From positions 1-64,000 of the forward strand of contig CAVUBD010000012.1 in assembly GCA_963739615.1 (NCBI GenBank): a stretch of DNA of 64,000 nucleotides, written 5' to 3'. This document shows positions 51,062 through 60,564 of the stretch, piece by piece. Under the pieces are notes generated by a model, which did no database searches, was not told the origin of the DNA, and was given only the letters and a program-made list of their open reading frames with translations. The stretch comes from Palsa-504 sp963739615 (lineage in GTDB: Bacteria; Actinomycetota; Actinomycetes; Streptosporangiales; Streptosporangiaceae). Every line of letters begins with the position of its first letter. The stretch's first letter is position 1. Made by a program: the position numbers and the translations under genes.

Positions 51062-51760
51062 GTGTCCCTGTCGCCCCGGTCGTGGCCCGGGCGCGTCGCC
51101 TTCGCCAGGTACGGATTCGCAGTTAGTTACCTGGCCTGCTTCGTCGTCGCCGACCTTGTCTTCGCGCTGCTGAGCCCGCCCGCCCAGGCGACGGTGAGTG
51201 CCGGGGCGAGCACCAGCGTGGCCAACCTCGAGCATGAACCGATCGGGCCGCTCGTGGCCTCGGCGTTTATCGCGCCCGGATACCCGGTGATCTGGCCGGT
51301 GCTGGCTGCGCTGGCACTGTTCGGCGCGAACCACGCCCTCGGCAACACCAGGACGGCGCTGGTCTGCGTGGCCGGACACGTGATCGGCTCGCTGGTCAGC
51401 CAGGGCATCGTGGCCTACCGCGCAGACGTCGGTCAGCTGCCCGCCGCGGCCAGGTACCTCACCGACATCGGCCCTTCCTACGTGGTCGTGTCGGCCATCG
51501 TGATCGCGGTGATCTGCGGAACGTGGCTCGCGCGTGCGCTGGCCGCACTCGATTTCGCGATCCTCGTGTTCGCCGGGCATATCTTCGCCGGGCTGAGCCA
51601 CCTCGACGTCGCCGCGGTCGGGCACCTGACCGCGGCCGTCACCGCCGCCGTGCTCTCGCTGACCCTCATCAAACGAAAGACGTCAGGAGATGTGACCGAC
51701 CAGGGTGCCGATCAGGTAGGTGAGGCCGGCGGCGGCGGCCCCGAGCAGCAGCTGACGTAG
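51062..51760 (+). CDS. Rhomboid-like membrane protein
   Basis: A 232-residue protein from GTG 51062 with about six TM segments (VSYLACFVVADLVFALL; VIWPVLAALALFGANHALG; VCVAGHVIGSLVSQGIV; YVVVSAIVIAVICGTWLA; FAILVFAGHIFAGLSHLDVA; HLTAAVTAAVLSLTL). AGHVIGSLVSQG and GPSYVVVSA correspond to the positions of the rhomboid GxSG serine and histidine, but the Ser motif is only partly conserved, so protease activity is uncertain. The last 78 bases overlap the VIT gene on the other strand. Confidence 0.65.
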   Translation: MSLSPRSWPGRVAFARYGFAVSYLACFVVADLVFALLSPPAQATVSAGASTSVANLEHEPIGPLVASAFIAPGYPVIWPVLAALALFGANHALGNTRTALVCVAGHVIGSLVSQGIVAYRADVGQLPAAARYLTDIGPSYVVVSAIVIAVICGTWLARALAALDFAILVFAGHIFAGLSHLDVAAVGHLTAAVTAAVLSLTLIKRKTSGDVTDQGADQVGEAGGGGPEQQLT

Positions 51761-52432
51761 CGCGCCCCGCCAGAACGCTCGGTCCGTCAGCCGGGCCACG
51801 ATGCCCCCGCCGGCAACCGCGGCGACCGCCGCGAGGCCGAGCGCCACCCAGAGCAGGTTCAATCCGACCAGGTAGGGGAACAGCGGGATGAGCGCCCCGA
51901 CGGCGAACGACGCCATTGAGGCGCCCGCGGCCACGAACGGCGAGGGCAGCTCGTTGGAATCTACGCCGAGTTCTTCGAGGGTGTGCACGGCGAGGGCCTT
52001 TTCCGGATTCGCGGAGATCTCGGCGGCGGCCTGCCGCGCGGTGGCCGGGCTGACTCCGCGGGCCCGCAGCATGCCGGCCAGTTCGGCCTGCTCGGCGACG
52101 GAGTTGTTCTCGAGTTCGAGCCGCTCCTTGTTGACCTCGGCGTAGATGAGCTCGTTCTGGGAGGAGACCGACACGTACTCGCCGGCCGCCATCGAGAAGG
52201 CGCCCGCGGCCAGGCCGGCCAGGCCGGTGAGGACGATAGTGTGCGCGGACCCGCCGCCGCCGCCTACCCCGGCGATCAGCGACACGTTGGTCACCAGCCC
52301 GTCCATGGCACCGAACACCGCCGGACGCAACCAGCCGCCGGACACGTCCCGGTGATGATGCCCGTGGTCGTGTCCGTGTGCATCGGCCCGGGTCCGGCTG
52401 TCCGTCGCCGACCGGACTTTCTCAGTCGCCAT
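51683..52432 (-). CDS. VIT1/CCC1-type iron/manganese transporter
   Basis: A 249-residue membrane protein from ATG 52432. The His-rich N-terminus (AHGHDHGHHHRD) is followed by GAMDGLVTNVSLIAGVGGGG, LAGLAAGAFSMAAGEYVSVS (signature), a soluble helical arm rich in Glu (EVNKERLELENNSVAEQAEL), then SPFVAAGASMASFAVGALIP and further TM helices. It exports Fe(II) or Mn(II) from the cytoplasm. Monocistronic by appearance. Confidence 0.9.
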   Translation of the reverse strand: MATEKVRSATDSRTRADAHGHDHGHHHRDVSGGWLRPAVFGAMDGLVTNVSLIAGVGGGGGSAHTIVLTGLAGLAAGAFSMAAGEYVSVSSQNELIYAEVNKERLELENNSVAEQAELAGMLRARGVSPATARQAAAEISANPEKALAVHTLEELGVDSNELPSPFVAAGASMASFAVGALIPLFPYLVGLNLLWVALGLAAVAAVAGGGIVARLTDRAFWRGALRQLLLGAAAAGLTYLIGTLVGHIS

Positions 52433-52617
52433 CCGGGCTGCCTTCCCTCCCTGAGCCAGCGCATGCCGCCAGGCCGGCGCGTTCTCAGGCCAGCCGCTCG
52501 CCTATGCCAGCGCGTTCCCGGACCCTGGCATTCCTGAGCGGGCACCCCTGTACCGTGCGCCGTAACGAAAACAAGAGCAAGAGCACGGCGCACAGCACGG
52601 GCATGAAAGCGAGCGGC

Positions 52618-54306
52618 CTAGCTCTTGGCCGCGTTGTACAGGAACAGGTGCCCGATCGCGGTCGGGTACACCCCGGTCACGCCCATGGCCGTGGCCGTCA
52701 GGTAATTGTAGAAGTACCCGAAGATGATCGGGGTCTGAGCCAGCAGCAGCGTCTCGATCTGCCCGGCCACGCTGCGCTGCGTGGACAGGTCGACGGCCGC
52801 GACATACTTCGCGACCAGGCTGTCGTACTGGGAGTTCTTGAAGTGGGCGGCGTTCCATGTGCCCGTGGACTCGAGCGGCGCGCCGAGGAACACGTTCGGC
52901 ACGCCGCGGTGCCCGTAGTCGACCAGGCTCATCGTGCCGTCCAGCCAGTCCGAGGTCCCGAACTTGAAATTGCCGTAGTACGCAGCCTGACTTTCCACCT
53001 TCAGATTGATCTTCACGCCGATGGCTGCCGCCTCCTGCACTACGATCTGGGCGTAGTCGGGGATCTCTTGGATATTCTCGGTAACCAGCTGGGTGGTAAA
53101 CCCTGAGCTGTGCCCGGCCGCCGCGAGCAGGGATTTGGCTTGGCTGATGTTCTGCGTACGCTGGGCGACGCTAGTGTTGGTGGACGGGAAGATGGGGGCG
53201 AACGGGCTCTCGTTGCCGACATCGGCGTTGCCCTTGAACAGCGCCTGGACGATCTGTGGCCGGTTGAGCGTGAGTGCGATCGCCTGCCGGACCCGCGGGT
53301 CAGTGAACGGCGCCTGATCACAGCGCATCGACAGCTGGCGGTGCGCGCTCGACTTCAGCTTGATGACGTTGTAGCTGCCGTTGAGTAGGGCCTCGCCGCC
53401 GCTCACCGAAAACTGACCAAGGACATCGATGTTACCGCCGGTGAGCGCGAGGACCGACGGCGGCTGGGTTTCGTAAAAGGTGAACTGGGTCTGCGAGGGA
53501 AGCGCCTTCTTACCCCAGTATGACTCGTTGCGGGTGAACGTGGCGCCTACCTTCGGCGTGTACGAGCCGAGCACGAACGGCCCGGTGCCGATAAAGGAGC
53601 TCTGCCACTTGGCCGGGTCGTAGTTGTTCGGGATGATGATCATGTTGTAGTTGTCAGAGGACGTCAGGTACGGGAAGTTCCCGTTCGGGGCCTCCAGGTG
53701 GAAGGCGACCGTATAGTCGTCGACCTTCACCACCCCGGATGGCTGGAGCACGGAGCCGAACGCCGACAGCGCGGCAGCCCCCGGACCTGTCTGCAGCTTG
53801 TAGGTGTACACCACGTCGTCGGCGGTCAGCGGGGCGCCGTTGTGGAACTTGACGCCCTGACGGATTTTGAACGTCCAGACGTCGGCGGTGGAGTTGGGTG
53901 TCCAGCTTGTCGCGAGCACGGGCGTCAGGTTCAGGGTCTGGCCGGACAGACAGAGGTACTCGCCGGTCTGCGCGAGCATGTCGAGGCCGCCCTGGTCGGC
54001 CACGGTCACCGGGTTGATCGCCGCGGCCGGCGTCTGGATGCCCGCCTTGATCACCGCGCCAGCCGCGCCGGCGGCGGCCGACGAGGAGGTGCCCGTCGCC
54101 GGCGCGCTCGAGGTACTGCTGCTACTGCTGCAGGCCGCGAGTATCGACCCGAGCAGCGGAACTGAAATGCCGACGACGGTGCCGCGGCGGATGAAGTCGC
54201 GGCGGGACAGCCGTCCGGCGGCGAACTCGTCGATGATGTGGTTAGCGATCTCACCCTGGTCCTGGCGCAAGCGCCCGAGCCTGCTGTGGTCGATATTCCT
54301 GGTCAC
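52618..54306 (-). CDS. Peptide/solute ABC transporter substrate-binding lipoprotein
   Basis: A 562-residue SBP family 5 protein from GTG 54306. Tat-type signal SRRDFIRRGTVVGISVPLLG followed by lipobox LAAC, then a Ser/Ala linker, so it is exported folded and lipid-anchored. Family block: SWTPNSTADVWTFKIRQGVK, FHNGAPLTADDVVYTYKL. It is the last gene of the operon and overlaps the ATPase stop (GTGA). Confidence 0.9.
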   Translation of the reverse strand: MTRNIDHSRLGRLRQDQGEIANHIIDEFAAGRLSRRDFIRRGTVVGISVPLLGSILAACSSSSSTSSAPATGTSSSAAAGAAGAVIKAGIQTPAAAINPVTVADQGGLDMLAQTGEYLCLSGQTLNLTPVLATSWTPNSTADVWTFKIRQGVKFHNGAPLTADDVVYTYKLQTGPGAAALSAFGSVLQPSGVVKVDDYTVAFHLEAPNGNFPYLTSSDNYNMIIIPNNYDPAKWQSSFIGTGPFVLGSYTPKVGATFTRNESYWGKKALPSQTQFTFYETQPPSVLALTGGNIDVLGQFSVSGGEALLNGSYNVIKLKSSAHRQLSMRCDQAPFTDPRVRQAIALTLNRPQIVQALFKGNADVGNESPFAPIFPSTNTSVAQRTQNISQAKSLLAAAGHSSGFTTQLVTENIQEIPDYAQIVVQEAAAIGVKINLKVESQAAYYGNFKFGTSDWLDGTMSLVDYGHRGVPNVFLGAPLESTGTWNAAHFKNSQYDSLVAKYVAAVDLSTQRSVAGQIETLLLAQTPIIFGYFYNYLTATAMGVTGVYPTAIGHLFLYNAAKS

Positions 54307-56417
54307 TTAGGAGCCTCCCTGGATGGGGCGGATTGGTTGCGCTGGAGATCTCGCAGTTCGGCGAGCGGGATGTGACAGCGGATCTGGTGACCCGGCTCTT
54401 CTTCGAGGAGCGGCGGTTCGGTCGATTCGCAGACGCCGGTCGTCAGCTTCCGCGGGCACCGGGTGTGGAATACGCAGCCGCTCGGCGGGTTGGCCGCGGA
54501 CGGGATCTCACCGGTCAGCCTGATCCGGGCGGGACGCTGGCCGTCCAGCGTCGGCACGGCAGAGAACAGCGCCTCGGTGTACGGGTGGTGCGGTCCGGCG
54601 AAGACCGTCTCGGACGGCCCGACCTCCATCACCCGACCGAGGTAAAGCACCACGATGCGGTCCGATAGGTACCTGACCAGGCCTAGGTCGTGGGAGATGA
54701 ACAGGTAGGTGGCCCGCTCCGTCTGCTGAAGGTCAGCGAGAAGGTTGAGGATGGCCGCCTGGACCGAGACGTCGAGCGCCGACGTCGGTTCGTCGCAGAC
54801 CACCACCTCCGGCCCGGCGCCGAACGCACGTGCGATCGCGACCCGCTGCTTGAGCCCGCCGGAGAGCTGGCTCGGTCGCAGCGGCAGGTGCCGGTCCTCC
54901 AGCCGCACCGAGGCGATCAGCTCGGCCAGCCGGTCGCGCAGCTGCGAACCGGAGAGCCCGGCCAGCCGGGACAGCGGACGGCTGATCAGGGCCCGCACCG
55001 TGTGGCGCCGGTTGAGCGCCGAGTCCGGGTTCTGGAACACGATCTGCAGCGCGCGCAGGACGTCCCGCGGCCGCCGCCGCGCGTCCGGGCTGAGCGGCGT
55101 ACCGTGCAGGGTGACGACCGAGCCCTGATCCGGTGCGGTGAGCCCGAGCACGACCCGCGCCAGCGTGGTCTTGCCGCTCCCCGACTCGCCGACTAGCCCG
55201 AGCGTCTCGCCTCGCTCGATGGACAGGTCCACTCCGGCCAGGGCCCGGACGTTTCCCCCGAAGGTCTTCGACAGCCCCTCGATCACCACCAGCGGGCCGC
55301 TGGTCCCGTCGGCCCCGTTTTCCGCGACCGGGGGAACCGAGGCGGGGGTGGCGCGGGGCAGCTCGGGGGCTTGCTCGTGGAAGTAGCAGCGCGAGGTCCG
55401 GACGGCGTCGACCGGGAAGAACGGCGGTTCTGACTCCCGGCAGCGATCCTGCGCGAGCGCGCACCGCGGCGCGAAGATGCATCCGGTCATGGCGTGACCG
55501 GGCGTCGGCAGGAAGCCGGGGATGGTGTCCAGCCGGTCGCTGTCCTTGCGCTGCCCGCGCCGCGGGATGCAGCGCAGCAACCCGACCGTGTAGGGATGCC
55601 GCGGGTCGTCGAACACCTGCCGGGCGGGACCTTCCTCGACTAGCTCGCCCGCGTAGAGCACCCCGACCCGGTCGCACATCTTGGCGATCACCGCCAGGTT
55701 GTGGCTGATGAACAGCACCGAGGTATCGAACTCCTGGCGCAGGGCCGCGACCAGGTCGAGCACTTCGGCCTCGACGGTCGCGTCGAGTGCCGTCGTCGGC
55801 TCGTCCAGGATCAGCAGCGACGGCGAGACCGCCAGCGCCATCGCGATGATCGCTCGCTGCGCCATCCCGCCGGACAGCTCGTGCGGGTACCGCCGCATGA
55901 CCCGGCCCGGGTCCGATATCTGGACCTTCCGCAGCATCTCCTCGGCCGACTGCATCGCCGTGCCCGCAGATTCGCCGGCGATCCGGAACACCTCAGCGAT
56001 CTGCTCCCCGACCCGAAGCGACGGGTTGAGCGCCCGCCCCGGCTCCTGGTACACCATCGAGACCGTCCGGGCCCGCAGGTCGCGGAGCGCCGCCCGGCCC
56101 ATCGACAGCGGGTCCCGCCCGTCGATGCTGATCGTCCCGGCGCTCACCCGGCCGTTGCCGGGCAGGTAACGCACCAGCGCGAGCGCGACCGTGGACTTGC
56201 CGGACCCGGACTCGCCCACCAGCCCGTAGGACTCGCCGCGGCCAACGAAGAACGATACGTCACTCACGGCCAGGCGGTCCTGGCCGCGCACCCGGTGGGT
56301 GACGTCCAGGTGCGACACGGACAGGGCCGGCCCCGAAGAGCCCGAAGAACCCGAAGACGCCAGGTCGGCTGTTGCCGGAGCAGTCGCGGCCGGATCGGGC
56401 GACTGGTTGGCGGTCAT
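54303..56417 (-). CDS. ABC transporter ATP-binding protein, fused DppD-DppF type
   Basis: A 704-residue protein from ATG 56417 with two complete nucleotide-binding domains. First: Walker A VGESGSGKSTVALAL, signature HELSGGMAQR, Walker B LLILDEPTTALD. Second: VGESGSGKTTLARVV, signature SQLSGGLKQR, VVVCDEPTSALD. Each is followed by an oligopeptide/dipeptide C-terminal Cys motif (CIFAPRCALAQDRC and CVFHTRCPRKLTTGVC). It powers import through the two permeases. Overlaps neighbours by ATGA and GTGA junctions. Confidence 0.94.
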   Translation of the reverse strand: MTANQSPDPAATAPATADLASSGSSGSSGPALSVSHLDVTHRVRGQDRLAVSDVSFFVGRGESYGLVGESGSGKSTVALALVRYLPGNGRVSAGTISIDGRDPLSMGRAALRDLRARTVSMVYQEPGRALNPSLRVGEQIAEVFRIAGESAGTAMQSAEEMLRKVQISDPGRVMRRYPHELSGGMAQRAIIAMALAVSPSLLILDEPTTALDATVEAEVLDLVAALRQEFDTSVLFISHNLAVIAKMCDRVGVLYAGELVEEGPARQVFDDPRHPYTVGLLRCIPRRGQRKDSDRLDTIPGFLPTPGHAMTGCIFAPRCALAQDRCRESEPPFFPVDAVRTSRCYFHEQAPELPRATPASVPPVAENGADGTSGPLVVIEGLSKTFGGNVRALAGVDLSIERGETLGLVGESGSGKTTLARVVLGLTAPDQGSVVTLHGTPLSPDARRRPRDVLRALQIVFQNPDSALNRRHTVRALISRPLSRLAGLSGSQLRDRLAELIASVRLEDRHLPLRPSQLSGGLKQRVAIARAFGAGPEVVVCDEPTSALDVSVQAAILNLLADLQQTERATYLFISHDLGLVRYLSDRIVVLYLGRVMEVGPSETVFAGPHHPYTEALFSAVPTLDGQRPARIRLTGEIPSAANPPSGCVFHTRCPRKLTTGVCESTEPPLLEEEPGHQIRCHIPLAELRDLQRNQSAPSREAPK

Positions 56418-57358
56418 GGGCCGAGCACCTGCTCGATTGAGTCCGCGATGAGGGTAACCGCGGTCACCAGCGAGGCGATGGCCAGCGCCGGGAACAGCGT
56501 CTGCCACCAGTAGCCGGCCGGCAGGCCGATGTAGTTGGCCGAGATGTCGGCGCCCCAGTCGGGGGTGGGCGGGGCGATGCCGAAGCCGAGGAAGGACAGC
56601 GTGGCCACCGCGAAGACCGCGTAGGCCAGCCGCACCGTGAACTCGACCACGATGGCGGGCATGACGTTGGGCAGGATCTCGGCGAACATGACCCGGCCCC
56701 GGTTCTCGCCGAGCAGCCGGGCCGCGGGCACGTAATCCTGATGCCGCTCGACCAGCACGGCCGCCCGGACCGTGCGCGCGATCAGCGGCGTGAAGACCAG
56801 GCCGATGATGACGGTAATCCCCACTACGGAATTACCGACGGCGACGACGAAAATGAATATGATGACCACGAAGGGCAGCGCGAGGAAGGCCTCCACGATC
56901 CGCGAGATCACCAGGTCGAAGGCGCCGCCGATGTAGCCCATGGCCAGGCCGAGGGCGGTGCCGAGGATGGTGCCGAGCACGGTGGCGAGGGGGGTGATGA
57001 TCAGGATGTCCCTGGCGCCGGCGATGACCCGGGACAGCACGTCCCGGCCGAGGGGGTCGGTGCCGAACCAGTGCGCCCCCGACGGCGCAGTGTTATTAGC
57101 GAGCAAGTTTTGCGCGAGTGGGTTGTAGGGGGCGAACAAGTGCCCGAATATGGCGCAGACCACCCAGAACAGCAAGATGCCCGCGCCAGCGTAGAACGTC
57201 GGCCTGCGCAGCAGCAGTTGCCACCTGGCCGGCGTGGCCCGGCTCGCGGCCGCCACCGCGGCCTGCCCAGTCGGCCCGAGATACCCGCCCGTACGATCGA
57301 TAGGCGCGACCGGGTCGGACGGCGCCATCGGTCCTTGCGGACCCCCGATGTCAGTCAT
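56414..57358 (-). CDS. Peptide ABC transporter permease, DppC type
   Basis: About 314 residues from ATG 57358. N-terminal TM FYAGAGILLFWVVCAIFGHL, the OppC-type segment HWFGTDPLGRDVLSRVIAGA, TM core, and the EAA loop (VERHQDYVPAARLLGENRGR, FAEILPNVMPAIVVEFTV). Coupled by ATGA overlaps on both sides. Confidence 0.93.
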   Translation of the reverse strand: MTDIGGPQGPMAPSDPVAPIDRTGGYLGPTGQAAVAAASRATPARWQLLLRRPTFYAGAGILLFWVVCAIFGHLFAPYNPLAQNLLANNTAPSGAHWFGTDPLGRDVLSRVIAGARDILIITPLATVLGTILGTALGLAMGYIGGAFDLVISRIVEAFLALPFVVIIFIFVVAVGNSVVGITVIIGLVFTPLIARTVRAAVLVERHQDYVPAARLLGENRGRVMFAEILPNVMPAIVVEFTVRLAYAVFAVATLSFLGFGIAPPTPDWGADISANYIGLPAGYWWQTLFPALAIASLVTAVTLIADSIEQVLGP

Positions 57359-58308
57359 TGCGAGCTCCCGGCGCGCAGCCGCGGGTTGAGCCACGTCAGC
57401 AGCAGGTCCGCGGCCAGCGTGGCCACCACGTAGACCACGCCGATGATGAGGACCCCGGCTTCCAGCATCGGGAAGTCCTTGGCCACCGCGGCCTTGTAGA
57501 TCAGGTTCCCCAGACCCTGATAGTTGAAGAGCGTCTCCACCACGACCAGCCCGCCGATCAGGTACCCGGTCTGGGTCGCGATCACGGTGATGGTCGGCAG
57601 CAGTGAATTCCGCAGGACGTGCCGGCGGATCACGGTCGCTTGCGGCAACCCCTTCAGCACCGCGGTCCGCGTGTAGTCAGAGTTCAGCGCCTCGATCGTC
57701 CCCGCCCTGGCCATACGGGCAATGTAGCCGAATAGCACCAGAACGAGCGGTATGGCCGGCAAGATCAGGTGCCTGAGCTGCTCCAGGGGCGAGGCCCCCG
57801 CCCCGGCCGAGGCGGTGACCGGCAGCCACTTCAGCTCGACGCCGAATATCACGATGAGCACGATGCCAGACACGAACTCGGGCACGGAGGACAGCGAAAG
57901 GCCAGTCACCGAGATGACCCGGTCCGTTCCGCGGCCCGCGTAAAGCGCGGCGATCACGCCGCCGATGATGCCGAGCGGCACCACGATCACGAAGGCGAGC
58001 ACGGCCAGCTTGACCGAATTGATCAGCGCGGCCCGGATGAAAGGCTCGACCGCCGTCCGGTAGGAGTAGGAGGTGCCCATGTTGCCGTGCAGCAGCCCGC
58101 CGAGCCAGCTCAGATACCGGGTAATCAGCGGGCGGTTCACCCCGAGCTGCTGGTCCAGAGCCTGCACGGCGCTTGGCGCGGCCAAATTGCCGAGTGTCGC
58201 GCGGGCGGGATCACCAGGGAGAATCTGGCCGGCGAAGAATACGATCAAGCTGAGGAGCCACAACGTGAGGAGCATCAGCCCTAGGCGTCTCAACAGGAAC
58301 GTTGCCAT
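57355..58308 (-). CDS. Peptide ABC transporter permease, DppB type
   Basis: A 317-residue permease from ATG 58308. FLLRRLGLMLLTLWLLSLIV, then the first-loop motif ILPGDPARATLGNLA, the core, and EAA loop (NSDYTRTAVLKGLPQATVIR, HVLRNSLLPTITVIATQTG). First gene of the operon; the likely promoter lies in 58309-58380, between it and the hutH remnant. Confidence 0.93.
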   Translation of the reverse strand: MATFLLRRLGLMLLTLWLLSLIVFFAGQILPGDPARATLGNLAAPSAVQALDQQLGVNRPLITRYLSWLGGLLHGNMGTSYSYRTAVEPFIRAALINSVKLAVLAFVIVVPLGIIGGVIAALYAGRGTDRVISVTGLSLSSVPEFVSGIVLIVIFGVELKWLPVTASAGAGASPLEQLRHLILPAIPLVLVLFGYIARMARAGTIEALNSDYTRTAVLKGLPQATVIRRHVLRNSLLPTITVIATQTGYLIGGLVVVETLFNYQGLGNLIYKAAVAKDFPMLEAGVLIIGVVYVVATLAADLLLTWLNPRLRAGSSQ

Positions 58309-58394
58309 CGCTGGCCTCCTCGATGCCGGGCCGCCTCGTGCGGAACGTTCCAGAACGGCACAGCCTAGCTCAGTTATAGATGGGTGAGCAATTA

Positions 58395-58676
58395 ATGACG
58401 ATCGTGCTTAATGGAAGTAACCTGACTGTTACGCAGGTCGTCGCGGCTGCCCGGCACGGCGAAGCCGTTGCCCTCGCGCCTGAAGCGATAGCCGCCATGC
58501 GGCAATCGCGCGCGGTGGTGGAAGAGGTTCTCAGCACCGGCCGCGCGTACCGCATGATCAGGGAACTTGTCCCGTTCACCCAGGCGGACGGCACGCTGCC
58601 GGCCGACCTGGAACCCGTCGTCGAGCTCGTCACCCGCGGCGGCCTGGCCCCGGAAGCCTCCGGCATCCCCCGATAG
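58395..58676 (+). pseudogene. hutH: Histidine ammonia-lyase remnant, in-frame internal deletion
   Basis: A 93-codon frame from ATG 58395 (ATG 58380 also in frame). The first 50 residues, IVLNGSNLTVTQVVAAARHG through EAIAAMRQSRAVVEEVLSTG, match the start of histidine ammonia-lyase, which normally continues with the YGVTTGFG block. Here it jumps to YRMIRELVPFTQADGTLPAD LEPVVELVTRGGL, resembling the enzyme's far C-terminus. The middle 400 or so residues, including the Ala-Ser-Gly that forms the MIO cofactor, are gone, so no activity is expected. hutI follows 91 bases later. Confidence 0.65.
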
Positions 58677-58767
58677 CATGCCCCCATGCGCGAGGCAAAA
58701 ATCCAATTCTGCCGAACGGGCGCCCGCTTGAGCCTCCAGACCCCTTCTACCGGAGTCGGGTAGGGCC

Positions 58768-59961
58768 ATGACCCAGCCGCAGAGCACGCTGATCACCGGC
58801 ATCGGCGAGCTGGTCACCAACGACGCGGACGGGGGTGGCTACGCCGCGCTCGCGGACGCGGCGCTGGTCATCTCTGGCGGCCGGGTGGCCTGGACCGGCC
58901 CCGCGTCCCGCGCGCCCGCCGCCGACGCCGTGGTGGACGCGGCCGGCCGCGCGGTGCTGCCCGGGTTCGTCGATTCCCACGCCCACCTGGTCTTCGCCGG
59001 CGAGCGCAGCGCGGAGTTCGCCGCGCGGATGGCCGGGCGGCCCTACCGCGCGGGCGGCATCCTGGTCACGGTCGAGGCGACCCGCGCCGCCCCGGATGAG
59101 AGCCTGCGCGCGAACCTGCGGCGGCTGGCGGCCGAGATGCTCGGCCAGGGGACGACCACGTTCGAATGCAAGTCCGGCTACGGACTCACGGTGGCGGACG
59201 AGGCGCGCGGGCTCGCCGTCGCGGCCGGGTTCACCCCGGAGGTCACCTACCTGGGCGCGCACGTGGTGCCGCCCGAGTTCGCGGCCGACCCGGGCGGCTA
59301 CGTGGACCTGGTGCGCGGCCCGATGCTGGCGGCCTGCGCGCCGCACGCCCGGTGGATCGACGTGTTCTGCGAGGACGGGGCCTTCGGCGCCGACGAGGCC
59401 GCCGCGGTGCTCGCGGCGGGCCGGGCCGTCGGCCTGGCCGCCCGGGTGCACGCGAACCAGCTCGGCCCGGGCCCGGGCATCCGGGTCGCGGCCGAGGCGG
59501 GGGCGGCTTCTGCCGACCACTGCACCTTCCTGACCGGCGCCGACGTGGACACGCTCGCCTCGGCGCCGGTGGTGGCCACCTTGCTGCCCGGGGCGGAGTT
59601 CGGCTGCAGGCAGCCGTTCCCTGACGCGCGCCGCCTGCTCGACGCGGGTGCCACGGTGGCCCTGGCCACCGACTGCAACCCGGGTTCCTCGTTCACGAGC
59701 AGCATGCCGTTCTGCATCGCGCTCGCGGTCCGCGAGATGCGGATGACCACCGAGGAGGCCGTCTGGGCCGCCACCGCGGGCGGAGCCAGGGCGCTGCGCC
59801 GCGAAGACGCCGGCCACCTGGCGGTGGGGGCCAGTGCCGACCTGATCCTGCTCGACGCGCCCTCGCACGCGTACCTCGCCTACCGCCCCGGCGTCCCGCT
59901 GGTCGCCGCCGTCTGGCAGGCGGGCCGCCTGGTCGCGGGCTCGGCTCCCGCCAGCACGTAA
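58768..59961 (+). CDS. hutI: Imidazolonepropionase
   Basis: A 397-residue amidohydrolase cleaving 4-imidazolone-5-propionate to formiminoglutamate in histidine degradation. Signatures: LPGFVDSHAHLVFAGERSAE (metal HxH), GTTTFECKSGYGLTVADEAR (substrate loop), YLGAHVVPPEF, IDVFCEDGAF, RVHANQLGPGPG, DHCTFL and VALATDCNPGSSFTSSMPF (metal Asp and NPGS). Intact by length and motifs, although the upstream hutH is deleted. Confidence 0.95.
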   Translation: MTQPQSTLITGIGELVTNDADGGGYAALADAALVISGGRVAWTGPASRAPAADAVVDAAGRAVLPGFVDSHAHLVFAGERSAEFAARMAGRPYRAGGILVTVEATRAAPDESLRANLRRLAAEMLGQGTTTFECKSGYGLTVADEARGLAVAAGFTPEVTYLGAHVVPPEFAADPGGYVDLVRGPMLAACAPHARWIDVFCEDGAFGADEAAAVLAAGRAVGLAARVHANQLGPGPGIRVAAEAGAASADHCTFLTGADVDTLASAPVVATLLPGAEFGCRQPFPDARRLLDAGATVALATDCNPGSSFTSSMPFCIALAVREMRMTTEEAVWAATAGGARALRREDAGHLAVGASADLILLDAPSHAYLAYRPGVPLVAAVWQAGRLVAGSAPAST

Positions 59962-60010
59962 CCCCGCTACGGCTTGCGCGACGCTGGTGTCGAAGTCAGG
60001 CATCAGGCTC

Positions 60011-60553
60011 CTAGCGTAGGTAATGACCGCGGAAGCGTATCAAGGGGTCACCGGAGTCCGTGACGTAGGGCACGCCGATGACCTGGGCGATGACCAGCAG
60101 ATGATCGCCGGCCGAGACGACCTGCTGGGCGGCGCACTCCAGCGCGGCCAGGCCGCCGTCGGCGATCAGCGCGCCGGAAACCGGGCCGCGCCGGTGCGGG
60201 ACGTCGTCGAGGATCAGCCGCGCGCCTGGCCGGCCGGCGGCGGCGAACCGCCCGGCCAGCATCCGCTGACCCGCGGAAAGCAGCGTGACCGCGAACCGCG
60301 TGACGGGCTCCTCCGCCCGGCCGAACAGCTCGGCCGGATACGACCCGGCCATCAAGCTGAGCAGGATCAGCGGCGGATCCGCGGACACCGGGCAGAACGC
60401 GCTCACCGTCGCCCCGATGTCATCGCGCCCGTCCGCCGCCGTCAGCAGCGTGACCGCGGCCGCCCACGCCGCCAGCGCTCCGGCTAGGTCCGCTCCCGCG
60501 GCGGAGCCCTCTTCGGGGCTCCCGCAGGCAACCGGGCCTGACGGGGGAACCAC
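60011..60553 (-). CDS. Flavin reductase-like, FMN-binding protein
   Basis: About 180 residues, probably from GTG 60553, 12 bases after the sppA stop. Split-barrel flavin reductase pattern: AWAAAVTLLTAADG, GATVSAFCPVSADPPLILLS, FAVTLLSAGQRMLAGRF, LECAAQQVVSAGDHLLVIAQ, PLIRFRGHYLR. It could reduce FMN for a partner oxygenase; none is adjacent. Probably co-transcribed with sppA. Confidence 0.75.
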   Translation of the reverse strand: MVPPSGPVACGSPEEGSAAGADLAGALAAWAAAVTLLTAADGRDDIGATVSAFCPVSADPPLILLSLMAGSYPAELFGRAEEPVTRFAVTLLSAGQRMLAGRFAAAGRPGARLILDDVPHRRGPVSGALIADGGLAALECAAQQVVSAGDHLLVIAQVIGVPYVTDSGDPLIRFRGHYLR

Positions 60554-60564
60554 GGACCGTTCGG

